Shown piece by piece: positions 51,140 to 60,181 of a DNA stretch of 64,000 nucleotides (position 1 is the stretch's first letter; the number at the start of each line of letters is the position of its first letter). The DNA comes from Cellulomonas gilvus ATCC 13127. GTDB lineage: Bacteria; Actinomycetota; Actinomycetes; Actinomycetales; Cellulomonadaceae. Where the stretch lies: positions 2,294,001 through 2,358,000 of the forward strand of contig NC_015671.1 in assembly GCF_000218545.1 (NCBI RefSeq), given 5' to 3'. The position numbers were made by a program, and so were the translations under genes. The notes beneath the pieces were generated by a model that was not told the DNA's origin, did no database searches, and was given only the letters and a program-made list of their open reading frames with translations.

Positions 51140-52173
51140 GCCGACGCCGTCGCGACGACGGGCTCGGCGAGCGCCGGGATGATCCGCTCGCCGTACAGCC
51201 GCATGGTCTCCTCCTTGTTGTCGTGCTGGAGGTAGGCGGCGAACTGCGTGCACCCGAGCGCCTCGAGCGCCCGCAGCTTCTCGACGTGCTCGTGCGGCGA
51301 GCCCAGCAGGCAGAACCGTTCGACGATCTCGTCGGGTACGAACGTCGTGTGCGAGTTCCCCGCGCGGCCGTGCTCGTTGTAGTCGTACCCCTCGCGGTCC
51401 CGGATGTAGTCCGTCAGGGCCTTGGGGATCGCCGAGTCGGTGCCGTACCGCGCGACGATGTCCGCGACGTGGTTGCCCACCATGCCGCCGAACCACCGGC
51501 ACTGCTCACGCATGTGCGCGCGTTCGGCGGGCGACTGCCCGTCGCCGACGTACGCGGGTGCCGCGACGCAGAACTTCACCGCGTCCGGGTCGCGGCCCAC
51601 GGCCTCGGCCGAGTCCCGGACGGCCTTGATCATCCACGCGGCGATGTCCGGGTCCGCGAGCTGCAGGATGAACGCGTCACCCACCTCGCCCGTGAGCTTG
51701 AGCGCGAGCGGGCCGTACGCGGCCACCCACACCTCGAGCTCCGAGCGCCGCGACCACGGGAACCGGACGGTGCGTTCGTTGTGCTCGACCGAACGCGAGT
51801 TCGCGAGCTCACGGATCACGTGGATCGACTCCCGCAGCGTCGCCAGGTTGGACGGCCGGCCGTTGAGCGTGCGGACCGCGGAGTCCCCGCGCCCGATGCC
51901 GCACACCGTGCGGTTGCCGTACATCTCGTTGAGCGTCGCGAACAGCGACGCGAGCACGGTCCAGTCGCGCGTGGCCGGGTTGGTCACCATGGGTCCGACG
52001 ACGACCTTGCGCGTGGCCGCGAGGATCGCGGAGTAGATGACGAACGGCTCCTGCCACAGCAGGTGCGAGTCGAACGTCCACACGTAGTCGAACCCGTGGT
52101 TCTCGGCCTGGCGCGCCAGGTCGACCGTGCGGGACGCGGGCGGGTTGGTCTGCAGGACGACGCCGAACTCCAT
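51136..52173 (-). CDS. LLM-class (F420- or FMN-dependent) oxidoreductase
   Basis: A 345-residue luciferase-like/Mer-type TIM-barrel enzyme. Features: MEFGVVLQTNPPASRTVDLA, NHGFDYVWTFDSHLLW, GPMVTNPATRDWTVLASLFATL and GIGRGDSAVRTLN. It matches the group annotated as F420-dependent CPS_4043-type oxidoreductases, which recur next to dihydropyrimidinase genes. The start at ATG 52173 has GAGGAGT. It sits 11 bp after the dihydropyrimidinase gene and overlaps the permease gene. No PydA-type dihydropyrimidine dehydrogenase is present, so it may carry out the pyrimidine reduction; this is a hypothesis, as is F420 rather than FMN use. Confidence 0.85.
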   Translation of the reverse strand: MEFGVVLQTNPPASRTVDLARQAENHGFDYVWTFDSHLLWQEPFVIYSAILAATRKVVVGPMVTNPATRDWTVLASLFATLNEMYGNRTVCGIGRGDSAVRTLNGRPSNLATLRESIHVIRELANSRSVEHNERTVRFPWSRRSELEVWVAAYGPLALKLTGEVGDAFILQLADPDIAAWMIKAVRDSAEAVGRDPDAVKFCVAAPAYVGDGQSPAERAHMREQCRWFGGMVGNHVADIVARYGTDSAIPKALTDYIRDREGYDYNEHGRAGNSHTTFVPDEIVERFCLLGSPHEHVEKLRALEALGCTQFAAYLQHDNKEETMRLYGERIIPALAEPVVATASA

Positions 52174-52184
52174 GGTGACTCCTC

Positions 52185-53606
52185 TCAGACCAGGTACTGG
52201 GACAGGCCGCGGCGCACGAACGCGCCGTGGCCGGGCCGGCCGTGGTAGCCCTCGTCGTCCACGACGACGAGCCCGCGGGACAGCACGACGTCGACGTGAC
52301 CGTCGATCTCGTACCCCTCCCACGCGGAGTGGTCCATGTTCATGTGGTGGGTCTCGCCCACCCCGATGGACGTGTGGCCGTTCGGGTCGTACACGACGAC
52401 GTCCGCGTCAGCCCCGGGGGCGATCACGCCCTTGCGCCCGTGCAGCCCGAACATGCGGGCGGGCGTCGTCGAGGTGAGCTCGACCCAGCGCTCGAGCGTG
52501 AGCTCGCCCGTGACGACGCCCTGGTACATCAGGTCCATGCGGTGCTCGACGGATCCGATGCCGTTGGGGATCGCCCGGAAGTCACCGACCCCGAGCTCCT
52601 TCTGGCCCTTCATGCAGAACGGGCAGTGGTCGGTCGAGACCATCTGGATGTCGTTGGTGCGCAGCGCCTGCCACATGTGGTGCTGGTGGCCCTCCTCACG
52701 CGAGCGCAACGGCGTGGAGCACACCCACTTGGCGCCCTCGAAGCCGGGTGCGCCCAGCTGGTCCTCGAGCGAGAGGTACAGGTACTGCGGGCACGTCTCG
52801 CCGAACACGTTCGCGCCGTTGTCGCGCGCCCATGCCAGCTGCGCGACGGCCTGCTTGGCGCTCACGTGCACCACGTACAGCGGCGCCTTCGTCAGGTCGG
52901 CCAGCATGATCGCGCGGTGCGTGGCCTCCTCCTCGAGCTGCCACGCGCGGGCGATCCCGTGGAAGTACGGGTCGGTCCGGCCGGCCTCGACCAGCTGGGC
53001 CGCGAGCACGTCGATGGCCGGACCGTTCTCGGCGTGCATCATCGTCAGCAGGCCCAGGTCGGCCGCCTTCTGCATGGCCCGCAGGATCTGCGCGTCGTCG
53101 GAGTAGAAGACCCCCGGGTACGCCATGAACAGCTTGTAGCTGGTGATCCCCTCGTCGACGAGCGACTCCATGGCGCGCAGCGAGGCGTCGTCGACGCCGC
53201 CGATGATCTGGTGGAACGCGTAGTCGATCGCGCACCGGCCCGCGGCCTTGGCGTGCCACGCCGCGAGCCCGTCCTCGACGCGCTCACCCGCCCGTTGCAC
53301 CGCGAAGTCGATGATCGTCGTGGTGCCGCCCCACGCCGCCGCGCGGGTCCCGGTCTCGAACGTGTCGCTCGCCGCGGTCCCGCCGAACGGCAGCTCCATG
53401 TGGGTGTGCGCGTCGACGCCGCCCGGGATCACGTACCGGCCGGTCGCGTCGATCACGCGGTCCACGGAACCGGCCAGGTCGTGGCCCAGCAGGGTCGAGC
53501 CGGGCGCGAGCACCGCGGCGATCGTCTCGCCGTCGACGAGCACGTCCGCGAGCACGCGGCCGGTGGCCGAGACGACGGTGCCGCCGCTGATGAGGGTGGT
53601 GGCCAT
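52185..53606 (-). CDS. hydA: Dihydropyrimidinase (D-hydantoinase)
   Basis: A 473-residue cyclic amidohydrolase that opens 5,6-dihydrouracil/dihydrothymine (or hydantoins) to N-carbamoyl-beta-amino acids. The binuclear zinc site is complete: GGVDAHTHMELPF (HxH), the carbamylated Lys in SYKLFMAYPG, TMMHAENG and VVHVSAKQ (His ligands), and STDHCPF (Asp). ATG 53606. It is the second gene of the catabolic operon, after the nitrilase-type amidase. Equivalent to PydB in the reductive pathway. Confidence 0.95.
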   Translation of the reverse strand: MATTLISGGTVVSATGRVLADVLVDGETIAAVLAPGSTLLGHDLAGSVDRVIDATGRYVIPGGVDAHTHMELPFGGTAASDTFETGTRAAAWGGTTTIIDFAVQRAGERVEDGLAAWHAKAAGRCAIDYAFHQIIGGVDDASLRAMESLVDEGITSYKLFMAYPGVFYSDDAQILRAMQKAADLGLLTMMHAENGPAIDVLAAQLVEAGRTDPYFHGIARAWQLEEEATHRAIMLADLTKAPLYVVHVSAKQAVAQLAWARDNGANVFGETCPQYLYLSLEDQLGAPGFEGAKWVCSTPLRSREEGHQHHMWQALRTNDIQMVSTDHCPFCMKGQKELGVGDFRAIPNGIGSVEHRMDLMYQGVVTGELTLERWVELTSTTPARMFGLHGRKGVIAPGADADVVVYDPNGHTSIGVGETHHMNMDHSAWEGYEIDGHVDVVLSRGLVVVDDEGYHGRPGHGAFVRRGLSQYLV

Positions 53607-53631
53607 GGGGGTCCTTCCGGTGCGCGCGGGG

Positions 53632-54480
53632 TCAGGGGGCGACGATCGGGCCGTACGCGTCCGGGCGGCGGTCCCGGAAGAACTGCCACCGCTCGCGCAC
53701 CACGCGGACCTGGTCCAGGTCGAGGTCCCGGATGACGAGCTCGTTCTCGGTGGAGGACGCGACCTCGCCGACGACGTTCCCGTCGGGGCCCACCGCGTAG
53801 GACGAGCCGTAGAACGCGACCGCCTCGTCGCCGTACTCGTTGTCCTCGAGCCCGACGCGGTTGTTCGCGACGACGAAGATCCCGTTGGCCGCGGCGGCGG
53901 CGGGCTGCTCGATCTCCCACAGGCGGTTGGACACGCCCGGGGCCGTGGCGTTGGGGTTGAACACGATCTCGGCGCCGTTGAGCGCGAGCACGCGCCAGCC
54001 CTCGGGGAAGTGCCGGTCGTAGCAGATGTTGACGCCGATCTTCCCGACCGCGGTGTCGAACACCGGGTACCCCAGGTTGCCGGGCCGGAAGTAGAACTTC
54101 TCCCAGAACTTCGGCAGGTGCGGGATGTGGTGCTTGCGGTACGTGCCCAGCACGGTGCCGTCGGAGTCGATCACCACCGCGGTGTTGTAGAGGACGCCCG
54201 GCTGGTCCTCCTCGTAGATCGGCAGCACCACGACCATGCCCAGCTCGGCCGCGAGCGCCGCGAACCGCTGCGTCGTCGGTCCGGGGATCGGCTCGGCGTA
54301 GCCGTAGTACGCGGTGTCCTGCGTGATGCCGAAGTACGGGCCGTAGAACAGCTCCTGGAAACCGATGACCTGCGCGCCGGCGGCGGCCGCCTCACGCATC
54401 CACGCCTCGTGGAGGTCGATCATCGACTCCTTGTCGCCGGTCCAGGTCGCCTGGGTGAATGCGACGCGTACGACGGTCAT
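53632..54480 (-). CDS. Nitrilase-superfamily amidase, candidate beta-ureidopropionase
   Basis: A 282-residue carbon-nitrogen hydrolase. The Glu-Lys-Cys triad is visible: GFQELFYGPYF (Glu), GTYRKHHIPH (Lys) and VNICYDRHFPE (Cys). The closest functional class by motif and context is N-carbamoyl-beta-alanine amidohydrolase (PydC), releasing beta-alanine, CO2 and ammonia. ATG 54480 has GGAGG upstream. First gene of the minus-strand operon, divergent from the MocR regulator. Confidence 0.9.
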   Translation of the reverse strand: MTVVRVAFTQATWTGDKESMIDLHEAWMREAAAAGAQVIGFQELFYGPYFGITQDTAYYGYAEPIPGPTTQRFAALAAELGMVVVLPIYEEDQPGVLYNTAVVIDSDGTVLGTYRKHHIPHLPKFWEKFYFRPGNLGYPVFDTAVGKIGVNICYDRHFPEGWRVLALNGAEIVFNPNATAPGVSNRLWEIEQPAAAAANGIFVVANNRVGLEDNEYGDEAVAFYGSSYAVGPDGNVVGEVASSTENELVIRDLDLDQVRVVRERWQFFRDRRPDAYGPIVAP

Positions 54481-54723
54481 GGGTCCTCCGTGGGCTGCTC
54501 GACGGTCCGGCTCGGGCGGCGGACGGGACCCCGGTGCGCCGCGGCGGGCTCCCGGGGCTCCGTCGCCGTGGAATGTGACTGTCGTCGTTGAACATTTCTG
54601 CCAGGTCACCGGACCTTTGCCGGGCGCGAACATCGCGACCCCCGCGCGTCAACACCCCGTTTCGTGGTCCCCCGGGCGGGTGGACCGGGCAGGCCGGGCC
54701 GCCGCGCGGTGCACCATGACGCC
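54481..54723. promoter_or_regulatory. Divergent regulatory region between the pyrimidine operon and its MocR-like gene
   Basis: A 243-bp region. It contains the palindrome AGGTC-ACCG-GACCT (54603-54616), flanked at similar distances by two direct copies of GAACAT (54590-54595 and 54628-54633). The segment is AT-richer than its surroundings. These are candidate regulator sites and overlapping promoters; no factor can be assigned with certainty. Confidence 0.4.
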
Positions 54724-56097
54724 ATGGACCTGGCCCCCCTCGTCGAGGACCGCAGCCCTCGCGGCATCGCCGCGGCGGTCGCGCGCCTGGTGCGCGCGGG
54801 ACAGCTGCAGCCCGGCGACCGCCTGCCCACCGTGCGCGAGCTGGGCGCGGCGCTCGGCGTGAGCCCCGCGACCGTGAGCGGCGCGTTCCAGGCGCTGGCC
54901 GCCGTGGGCCTCGTGGTCTCGCGGGGCCGCGCGGGGACGTTCGTCGTGCCGCCGCCCGCGGGCTGGCTGCCGCCGCGCTACCGCGAGCTGGCCGACGGCG
55001 CACCCGCGACGCGCGTCGACCTGTCCACCGGGACGCCGGACCCCGACCTGCTGCCGGCGCTCGGGCGCGCGCTCGTGCGCGTGGCCGGACGCGCACCGTC
55101 GGGCGCACCCGAGACGTACACGTCGGCGCCCGTCGTCCCCGAGCTCGAGGGTCTGCTGCGCGCGTCCTGGCCCTTCGCGCCCGAGCGGCTCACGGTGGTC
55201 GACGGTGCGATGGACGCGATCGGTCGCACGCTCGAGGTCGCCGCGAGCTTCGGCGACCGCGTCGCGGTCGAGGACCCCGGGTTCCCACCGCTGTACGACC
55301 TGGTGGACCAGCTGGGGCTCGAGCGCGTGCCGGTGCCGCTCGACCGGCACGGCATGACGGTCGACGGGCTCGACGCCGCGCTGCGGGCCGGCGCGACGGC
55401 GGTGGTGCTGCAGCCGCGCGCGCACAACCCCACGGGCGTGAGCCTGACCGCGACGCGCGCACGCGACCTCGCGGGCGTGGTGCGCCGGCACACCGCGGGC
55501 AGCGCGGGTCCCGCCGGCGGCGCGCAGGTGCGGTCCACACGCCGCATCGTCGTGATCGAGGACGACCATTCCGGTCAGATCGCGTCCTCGCGCGACGTCT
55601 CGCTGGGCGCGTGGCTCGCGACCGTGGTGCACGTGCGCTCGTACTCCAAGTCGCACGGGCCGGACCTGCGCATCGCCGCGGTGGGCGGGCCCGCCACCGA
55701 GCTCGACGCGCTCGTCGCACGCCGCATGCTCGGACCCGGCTGGACCAGCCGCCTGCTGCAGCACACGCTCGCGGACCTGCTCACGGACGCCGACGCGGTC
55801 GAACGCGTCGCGCACGCGCGGCGCGTCTACTTCGCACGCCAGCAGGCCCTCGGGGATGCGCTCGGCACGCACGGTGTCGCGGTCAGCCCCGGCGACGGCA
55901 TCAACCTGTGGCTCCCGGTGCACGACGAGGCGACGGCGCTGGTCCGGCTCGCGGCCGCGGGCCTGCGCGTGGCGCCCGGCACGCCGTTCGCGGCGACACC
56001 CGACCCGCGCCCGCACCACGTGCGCGTCACGGTGAGCCCGCTGCGCGACGACGTCGAGCAGGTCGCGCACGCGCTCGCGCTCGCCGCGGCGCCCTGA
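54724..56097 (+). CDS. MocR-type regulator (GntR HTH fused to PLP aminotransferase fold)
   Basis: A 457-residue regulator: GntR winged helix at residues 5-75 (GDRLPTVRELGAALGVSPATVSGAFQALAAVGLVVSRGRAGTFV) joined to a fold-type I aminotransferase domain. That domain has QPRAHNPTGVSL (PLP-contact region), VIEDDHSGQIAS and the PLP Lys in RSYSKSHGPDLRIAAVGG. MocR proteins sense PLP-bound amino compounds. Divergent placement suggests control of the pyrimidine/beta-alanine operon, with beta-alanine or a PLP adduct as a plausible effector. ATG 54724. Confidence 0.9.
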   Translation: MDLAPLVEDRSPRGIAAAVARLVRAGQLQPGDRLPTVRELGAALGVSPATVSGAFQALAAVGLVVSRGRAGTFVVPPPAGWLPPRYRELADGAPATRVDLSTGTPDPDLLPALGRALVRVAGRAPSGAPETYTSAPVVPELEGLLRASWPFAPERLTVVDGAMDAIGRTLEVAASFGDRVAVEDPGFPPLYDLVDQLGLERVPVPLDRHGMTVDGLDAALRAGATAVVLQPRAHNPTGVSLTATRARDLAGVVRRHTAGSAGPAGGAQVRSTRRIVVIEDDHSGQIASSRDVSLGAWLATVVHVRSYSKSHGPDLRIAAVGGPATELDALVARRMLGPGWTSRLLQHTLADLLTDADAVERVAHARRVYFARQQALGDALGTHGVAVSPGDGINLWLPVHDEATALVRLAAAGLRVAPGTPFAATPDPRPHHVRVTVSPLRDDVEQVAHALALAAAP

Positions 56098-56109
56098 CCT
56101 GAGGGGTTG

Positions 56110-56138
56110 TTGCGTCGGTGCGGCCCGGTCCTTAGGGT
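56110..56138 (+). promoter_or_regulatory. Promoter of the F420-precursor transporter operon
   Basis: TTGCGT (56110-56115) and TAGGGT (56133-56138) with a 17-bp spacer lie 13 bp past the mocR stop. A leader of about 140 nt follows, containing a small hairpin (ACCGTCC with GGACGGT, near 56177-56198). No known riboswitch consensus was recognised. Confidence 0.5.
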
Positions 56139-56281
56139 GACCGGCGGAACCTGGTCGGTCGCTCGGCCGGGTCGCACCGTCCTCGACTGGGACGGTCCTC
56201 CGCGACGCGACGTGCGCCGAACCCCCTTCCCCCGCGCCCGACGGCGTGCGCGGCGCCGACCCCCCAGTCCCCGGAGGACCC

Positions 56282-57319
56282 ATGCGCGCGCCCGCCCGCA
56301 CCCGTCTGGCCCTGATCGGCCTGCTCACGCTGCCCGTCGCGGTCGTCGCGGCGTGCTCGTCGACCGACGGCCCCGCAGCCACGCCGTCGGCAGCCGCGTC
56401 GTCCGCGGCGACGTCGTCGACCGCGTCGCCGTCGGCCGCCGCCTACCCCGTGACGGTCGACAGCTGCGGCACCGAGGTGACGCTGACCGCCCCGCCCCGC
56501 CGCATCGTCACCATCAAGTCCTCGACCACCGAGATGGTCGCGGCGCTCGGTGCCGCCGACCGGCTCGTCGGGACCGCGTTCAGCGACGGACCGCCGCCCG
56601 CGGACCTCGCCGCCGCGCTCGCCGACGTGCCCGTCCTGTCCGACAAGGTGCCCGGCCAGGAGGCGCTGCTCGAGGTCGAGCCCGACTTCGTCTACGGCGG
56701 GTGGGAGTCGAACTTCTCCGCCGACGGCGCGGGTGAGCGGGACACGCTCGCGGGCTACGGCATCGGCACGTACGTCTCGCCCGCGGCGTGCAAGGAGCCC
56801 GGCTACCAGCCCGACCCGCTGACGTTCGAGGCGGTGTTCGACGAGATCCGCGAGGCCGGTGCGCTGCTGGGCGAGCCGGCCGCGGCGGAGCGCGTCGTCG
56901 CCGAGCAGCAGGCGACGCTCGACGCGGTCGAGCCGCTCGACGGCCCGAGCGTCGTGTGGTGGTCCTCGGGCGACGACACGCCCTACGTCGGCGCGGGCAT
57001 CGGCGCACCGCAGATGATGCTCGACGCGGCCGGCCTGACCAACGTGTTCGCCGACGTGCACGACACCTGGACCTCGGCGGGCTGGGAGGAGATCGTCGCG
57101 GCCGACCCCGACGTGATCGTGCTGGTCGACGCGACGTGGAACAGCGCCGCGGACAAGAAGGCGACGCTCGCGGCGAACCCCGCGACCGCCGCGCTGGCCG
57201 CGGTGCAGCACGAGCGGTACGTCGTGGTCCCGTTCGCCGCGACCGAGGCGGGCGTGCGCAACGCGGACACGGTCGCCGACCTGGTGGCCCAGGTCACCGC
57301 GCTCGGGATCGGGGGCTGA
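56282..57319 (+). CDS. ABC substrate-binding lipoprotein, proposed F420-0/Fo binder
   Basis: A 345-residue class III (FecB/BtuF-like) binding lipoprotein: lipobox VVAACSS at Cys26, a Thr/Ser/Ala linker, then a two-lobed domain (TVDSCGTEVTLTAPPRRIVTIKSSTTEMVAALG...). Such folds usually bind siderophores or cobalamin, but the sequence type and the following permease, ATPase and cofD match the actinobacterial cassette proposed to import an F420 precursor. ATG 56282 with GGAGG. First gene of a five-step plus-strand operon. Confidence 0.82.
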   Translation: MRAPARTRLALIGLLTLPVAVVAACSSTDGPAATPSAAASSAATSSTASPSAAAYPVTVDSCGTEVTLTAPPRRIVTIKSSTTEMVAALGAADRLVGTAFSDGPPPADLAAALADVPVLSDKVPGQEALLEVEPDFVYGGWESNFSADGAGERDTLAGYGIGTYVSPAACKEPGYQPDPLTFEAVFDEIREAGALLGEPAAAERVVAEQQATLDAVEPLDGPSVVWWSSGDDTPYVGAGIGAPQMMLDAAGLTNVFADVHDTWTSAGWEEIVAADPDVIVLVDATWNSAADKKATLAANPATAALAAVQHERYVVVPFAATEAGVRNADTVADLVAQVTALGIGG

Positions 57320-57327
57320 CCCGCCGC

Positions 57328-58401
57328 GTGCGCAGCGCACCGTCCCGTCCCCCCGCGCCCGGCGCCACGGACCCGCGCACGCGTCCGGCGCTGCGCCCGC
57401 CGCTGCCCGTGCTGCTCGGCACGGGCGCCGCGCTGCTCCTGGTGAGCCTCGTGGTCGCGGTCACGATCGGGCCCGCGGACCTCGGGGTCGCGCAGGTGGC
57501 ACGCGTCGTCGGGCACCACCTGGGCCTCGTCGGGGACGTCCCGCCCCTGCACGACGCGATCGTGTGGAACCTGCGGCTGCCGCGCGTCCTGACCGCGGCA
57601 GCCGTGGGCGCGGGGCTCGCGGTCGCGGGCGCCGTGATGCAGTCGCTCACCCGCAACCCCCTGGCGGACCCGTACCTGCTCGGCCTGTCCTCGGGCGCGT
57701 CGCTCGGTGCGGTCGCGGTGCTGGTGGTCGGCGTCTCGCTGCTGCTGCCCGTCGCGGCGTTCACGGGTGCGCTGGCCGCGCTCGTCGCGACGCTCGCGCT
57801 CGCACGCACGGGCGGCTCGGTCACGCCCACGCGCGCCGTGCTGGCCGGGCTCGCGGTCTCGCAGCTCGCGGCCGCGGCCACGTCGTTCGTCATCTTCTGG
57901 ACCGCGACGGGCGACTCCTACCGCGAGATCCTGTCCTGGCTCATGGGCTCGCTCGCGGGCGCGACGTGGCCGTCGGTGGGCATCGCGGGCGGTGCCGTGG
58001 TGCTCGTCGGCACGGTGCTCGTGGCCACCGCGACCCGCCTCGACGCGTTCGCGTTCGGCGACACCTCGGCCGCGGCGCTCGGCATCGACGTGGACCGCAC
58101 GCGCTGGACGCTCATGACGCTGGTCGCGCTGCTCACGGGTGCGATGGTCGCGGTCAGCGGGGCCATCGGCTTCGTCGGCCTGGTCCTGCCGCACGCGGTC
58201 TCGGTGGTGACCGGACCCGCGCACCGGCGGCTCCTGCCCGTCGCGGCCCTGACCGGCGCAGTGTTCCTGGTCTGGGCGGACACGCTGGCGCGCACGCTGT
58301 TCGACCCGCGCGAGATCCCGGTCGGCATCGTCACCGCACTCGTCGGCGTGCCCGTGTTCGCGCTGCTGCTGCGCCGGGGACGGGGCACCGCATGGAGCTG
58401 A
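57328..58401 (+). CDS. ABC permease, FecCD type, proposed F420-precursor transporter
   Basis: A 357-residue FecCD-family permease with about ten helices (PVLLGTGAALLLVSLVVAVTIG, AVGAGLAVAGAVMQSLTRNPLADPYLLGLSSGA and others). The NPLADPYLLGLSSGA segment is the conserved core. GTG 57328 begins 9 bp after the binding-protein stop. It overlaps the ATPase gene by 10 bp. Confidence 0.9.
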   Translation: MRSAPSRPPAPGATDPRTRPALRPPLPVLLGTGAALLLVSLVVAVTIGPADLGVAQVARVVGHHLGLVGDVPPLHDAIVWNLRLPRVLTAAAVGAGLAVAGAVMQSLTRNPLADPYLLGLSSGASLGAVAVLVVGVSLLLPVAAFTGALAALVATLALARTGGSVTPTRAVLAGLAVSQLAAAATSFVIFWTATGDSYREILSWLMGSLAGATWPSVGIAGGAVVLVGTVLVATATRLDAFAFGDTSAAALGIDVDRTRWTLMTLVALLTGAMVAVSGAIGFVGLVLPHAVSVVTGPAHRRLLPVAALTGAVFLVWADTLARTLFDPREIPVGIVTALVGVPVFALLLRRGRGTAWS

Positions 58402-59201
58402 GCATCGCGGACGCGGGCGTGCGGCTGGGCGGCCGCTGGGTGGTCGACGGCATCGACGCGACTCCCCCACCGGGTGCGCTCACGGGGCTGCTCGGCCCGA
58501 ACGGCGCCGGCAAGACCACGCTGCTGCGCCTGGTCGCGGGCCTGCTCCCGCCCGAACGTGGCGCGGTCCTGGTGCCCACGCCCGAGGGGCCGCGGCCGGT
58601 GCACACGCTGGACCGCCGGGCCCGTGCGCGCCGCGTGGCCCTCCTCGAGCAGGAGTCGCACGCATCGGTGCCGCTCACGGTGCGCGAGGTGGTCGCGCTC
58701 GGCCGGATCCCCTACCGCACGCTGTGGGGCTCGGACCCCGACGAGCGGGCGGTCGACCGTGCGCTCGACGCCGCCTCGGCCGCGCACCTGGCCGCCCGGT
58801 CCTGGGCGACGCTCTCGGGCGGCGAGCGTCAGCGCGTGCACGTGGCGCGCGCGCTCGCGCAGGAGCCCGAGCTGCTGCTGCTCGACGAGCCGACGAACCA
58901 CCTGGACGTCGCCGCGCAGCTCTCGCTGCTCGCATTCGTGCGCGACCTGGGCGTCACGAGCGTCGCGGCGCTGCACGACCTCAACCTGGCCGCGGCGTTC
59001 TGCGCGCACGTGCTGGTGCTCTCGGACGGGCGCCTGGTCGCGGCCGGACCGCCCGCCGACGTCCTCACGCCCGAGCTGCTGGCCCGCGTGTACGGCGTCG
59101 ACGCCGACGTCCTGGTCCACCCCCGGACCGGGCGCCCGGTGATCGCCCTGACGGGCCACGCCGACCCCCCTCTGCTCGGCCCACCACAGGAGGACGCGTG
59201 A
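58392..59201 (+). CDS. ABC ATPase, FecE type, proposed F420-precursor transporter
   Basis: A 269-residue import ATPase: Walker A LLGPNGAGKTT, Q-loop LLEQESHA, signature TLSGGERQRVHVARAL, Walker B LLLLDEPTNHLD and H-loop AALHDLNLAA. ATG 58392 lies inside the permease end and its stop overlaps the cofD start (GTGA), so the transporter and cofD are translated together. Confidence 0.92.
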   Translation: MELSIADAGVRLGGRWVVDGIDATPPPGALTGLLGPNGAGKTTLLRLVAGLLPPERGAVLVPTPEGPRPVHTLDRRARARRVALLEQESHASVPLTVREVVALGRIPYRTLWGSDPDERAVDRALDAASAAHLAARSWATLSGGERQRVHVARALAQEPELLLLDEPTNHLDVAAQLSLLAFVRDLGVTSVAALHDLNLAAAFCAHVLVLSDGRLVAAGPPADVLTPELLARVYGVDADVLVHPRTGRPVIALTGHADPPLLGPPQEDA

Positions 59202-60181
59202 ACATCACCGTGCTGTCCGGAGGGGTCGGCGGCGCGCGGTTCACGCGCGGCCTGCTGGCCCTGCTGCGCGAGCGCCTGCCCGACGGTGCGGGCGGCACCA
59301 CCGCGCACGTCACGGTCGTCGCGAACACGGGCGACGACCTGTGGCTGCACGGCGTGCGCGTCTGCCCGGACCTGGACACGCTCCTGTACACCCTGGGCGA
59401 CGCGGTCCACGAGGAGCAGGGCTGGGGCCGCCGCGACGAGTCGCGCCGCGTGAGCGACGACCTGGCCGCATACGGGCTGGGCTGGGAGTGGTTCACGCTC
59501 GGCGACCTGGACCTGGCCACGCACCTGGCCCGCACCGAGCTGCTGCGCCGCGGGCTGCCGCTGTCCGCGGTCGTGGAACGCCTCGCGCAGCGCTGGCGGC
59601 CCGGGGTGCGGCTGCTGCCGATGACCGACCACGAGGTGGAGACGCACGTGCGCACGGCCGACGGGCTCCTGCACTTCGAGGAGTGGTGGGTGCGGCACCG
59701 CGCCGCCGTCCCCGCGCTCGGGTTCGAGCAGGTGGGCCTGGCGGGCTCGTCGCCCGCGCCCGGCGTGCTCGACGCGATCGCCGGGGCGGACGTCGTGGTG
59801 GTGCCGCCCTCGAACCCGGTGGTCAGCGTCGGCACCATCCTGGCCGTGCCCGGGGTCGGCGACGCGCTGCGCACGACGACGGCCCGCGTCGTCGGGGTCT
59901 CACCCGTGGTGGGCGGTGCGCCCGTGCGCGGCATGGCCGACGCGTGCCTGGCCGCGATCGGCGTCGAGACCAGCGCGCTCGCCGTCGCGCGGCACTACGG
60001 CCGGCGCGCGGCCGGTGGTGTGCTCGACGCGTGGCTGGTCGACACCGCCGACGCCGACGCCGTCGCTCCGCTGCGCGCCGAGGGCTGGGACGTGGCCGCG
60101 GCCGGGACGCTCATGCACGACGTGCCGACCACCGCGGGGATCGCAGCGCGTGCGCTCGCGCTCGTCGGCCTCACGCCCTGA
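59198..60181 (+). CDS. cofD: 2-phospho-L-lactate (or phosphoenolpyruvate) transferase CofD/FbiA
   Basis: CofD joins the CofC-activated 2-phospholactate or phosphoenolpyruvate moiety to Fo, forming (dehydro-)F420-0. The 327-residue product carries the family motifs LSGGVGGARFTRGLLAL, VANTGDDLWLHGVRVCPDLDTLLYTL, RRDESRRVSDDL, PMTDHEVETHV and VVPPSNPVVSVGTIL. GTG 59198 has AGGAGG and overlaps the ATPase stop. It shares 11 bp at its 3' end with the convergent cofC. Confidence 0.95.
   Translation: MNITVLSGGVGGARFTRGLLALLRERLPDGAGGTTAHVTVVANTGDDLWLHGVRVCPDLDTLLYTLGDAVHEEQGWGRRDESRRVSDDLAAYGLGWEWFTLGDLDLATHLARTELLRRGLPLSAVVERLAQRWRPGVRLLPMTDHEVETHVRTADGLLHFEEWWVRHRAAVPALGFEQVGLAGSSPAPGVLDAIAGADVVVVPPSNPVVSVGTILAVPGVGDALRTTTARVVGVSPVVGGAPVRGMADACLAAIGVETSALAVARHYGRRAAGGVLDAWLVDTADADAVAPLRAEGWDVAAAGTLMHDVPTTAGIAARALALVGLTP

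Noticed and set aside
56139..56281. Cobalamin or other known riboswitch upstream of the FecB-like lipoprotein
   Set aside because: The leader lacks the conserved B12-box and other consensus segments I could recognise, and the downstream genes point to F420 rather than B12.
56282..59201. Reading the FecB/FecCD/FecE trio as a siderophore importer
   Set aside because: Translational overlap with cofD and proximity to cofC favour the proposed F420-precursor transporter; a siderophore role remains only a fallback.
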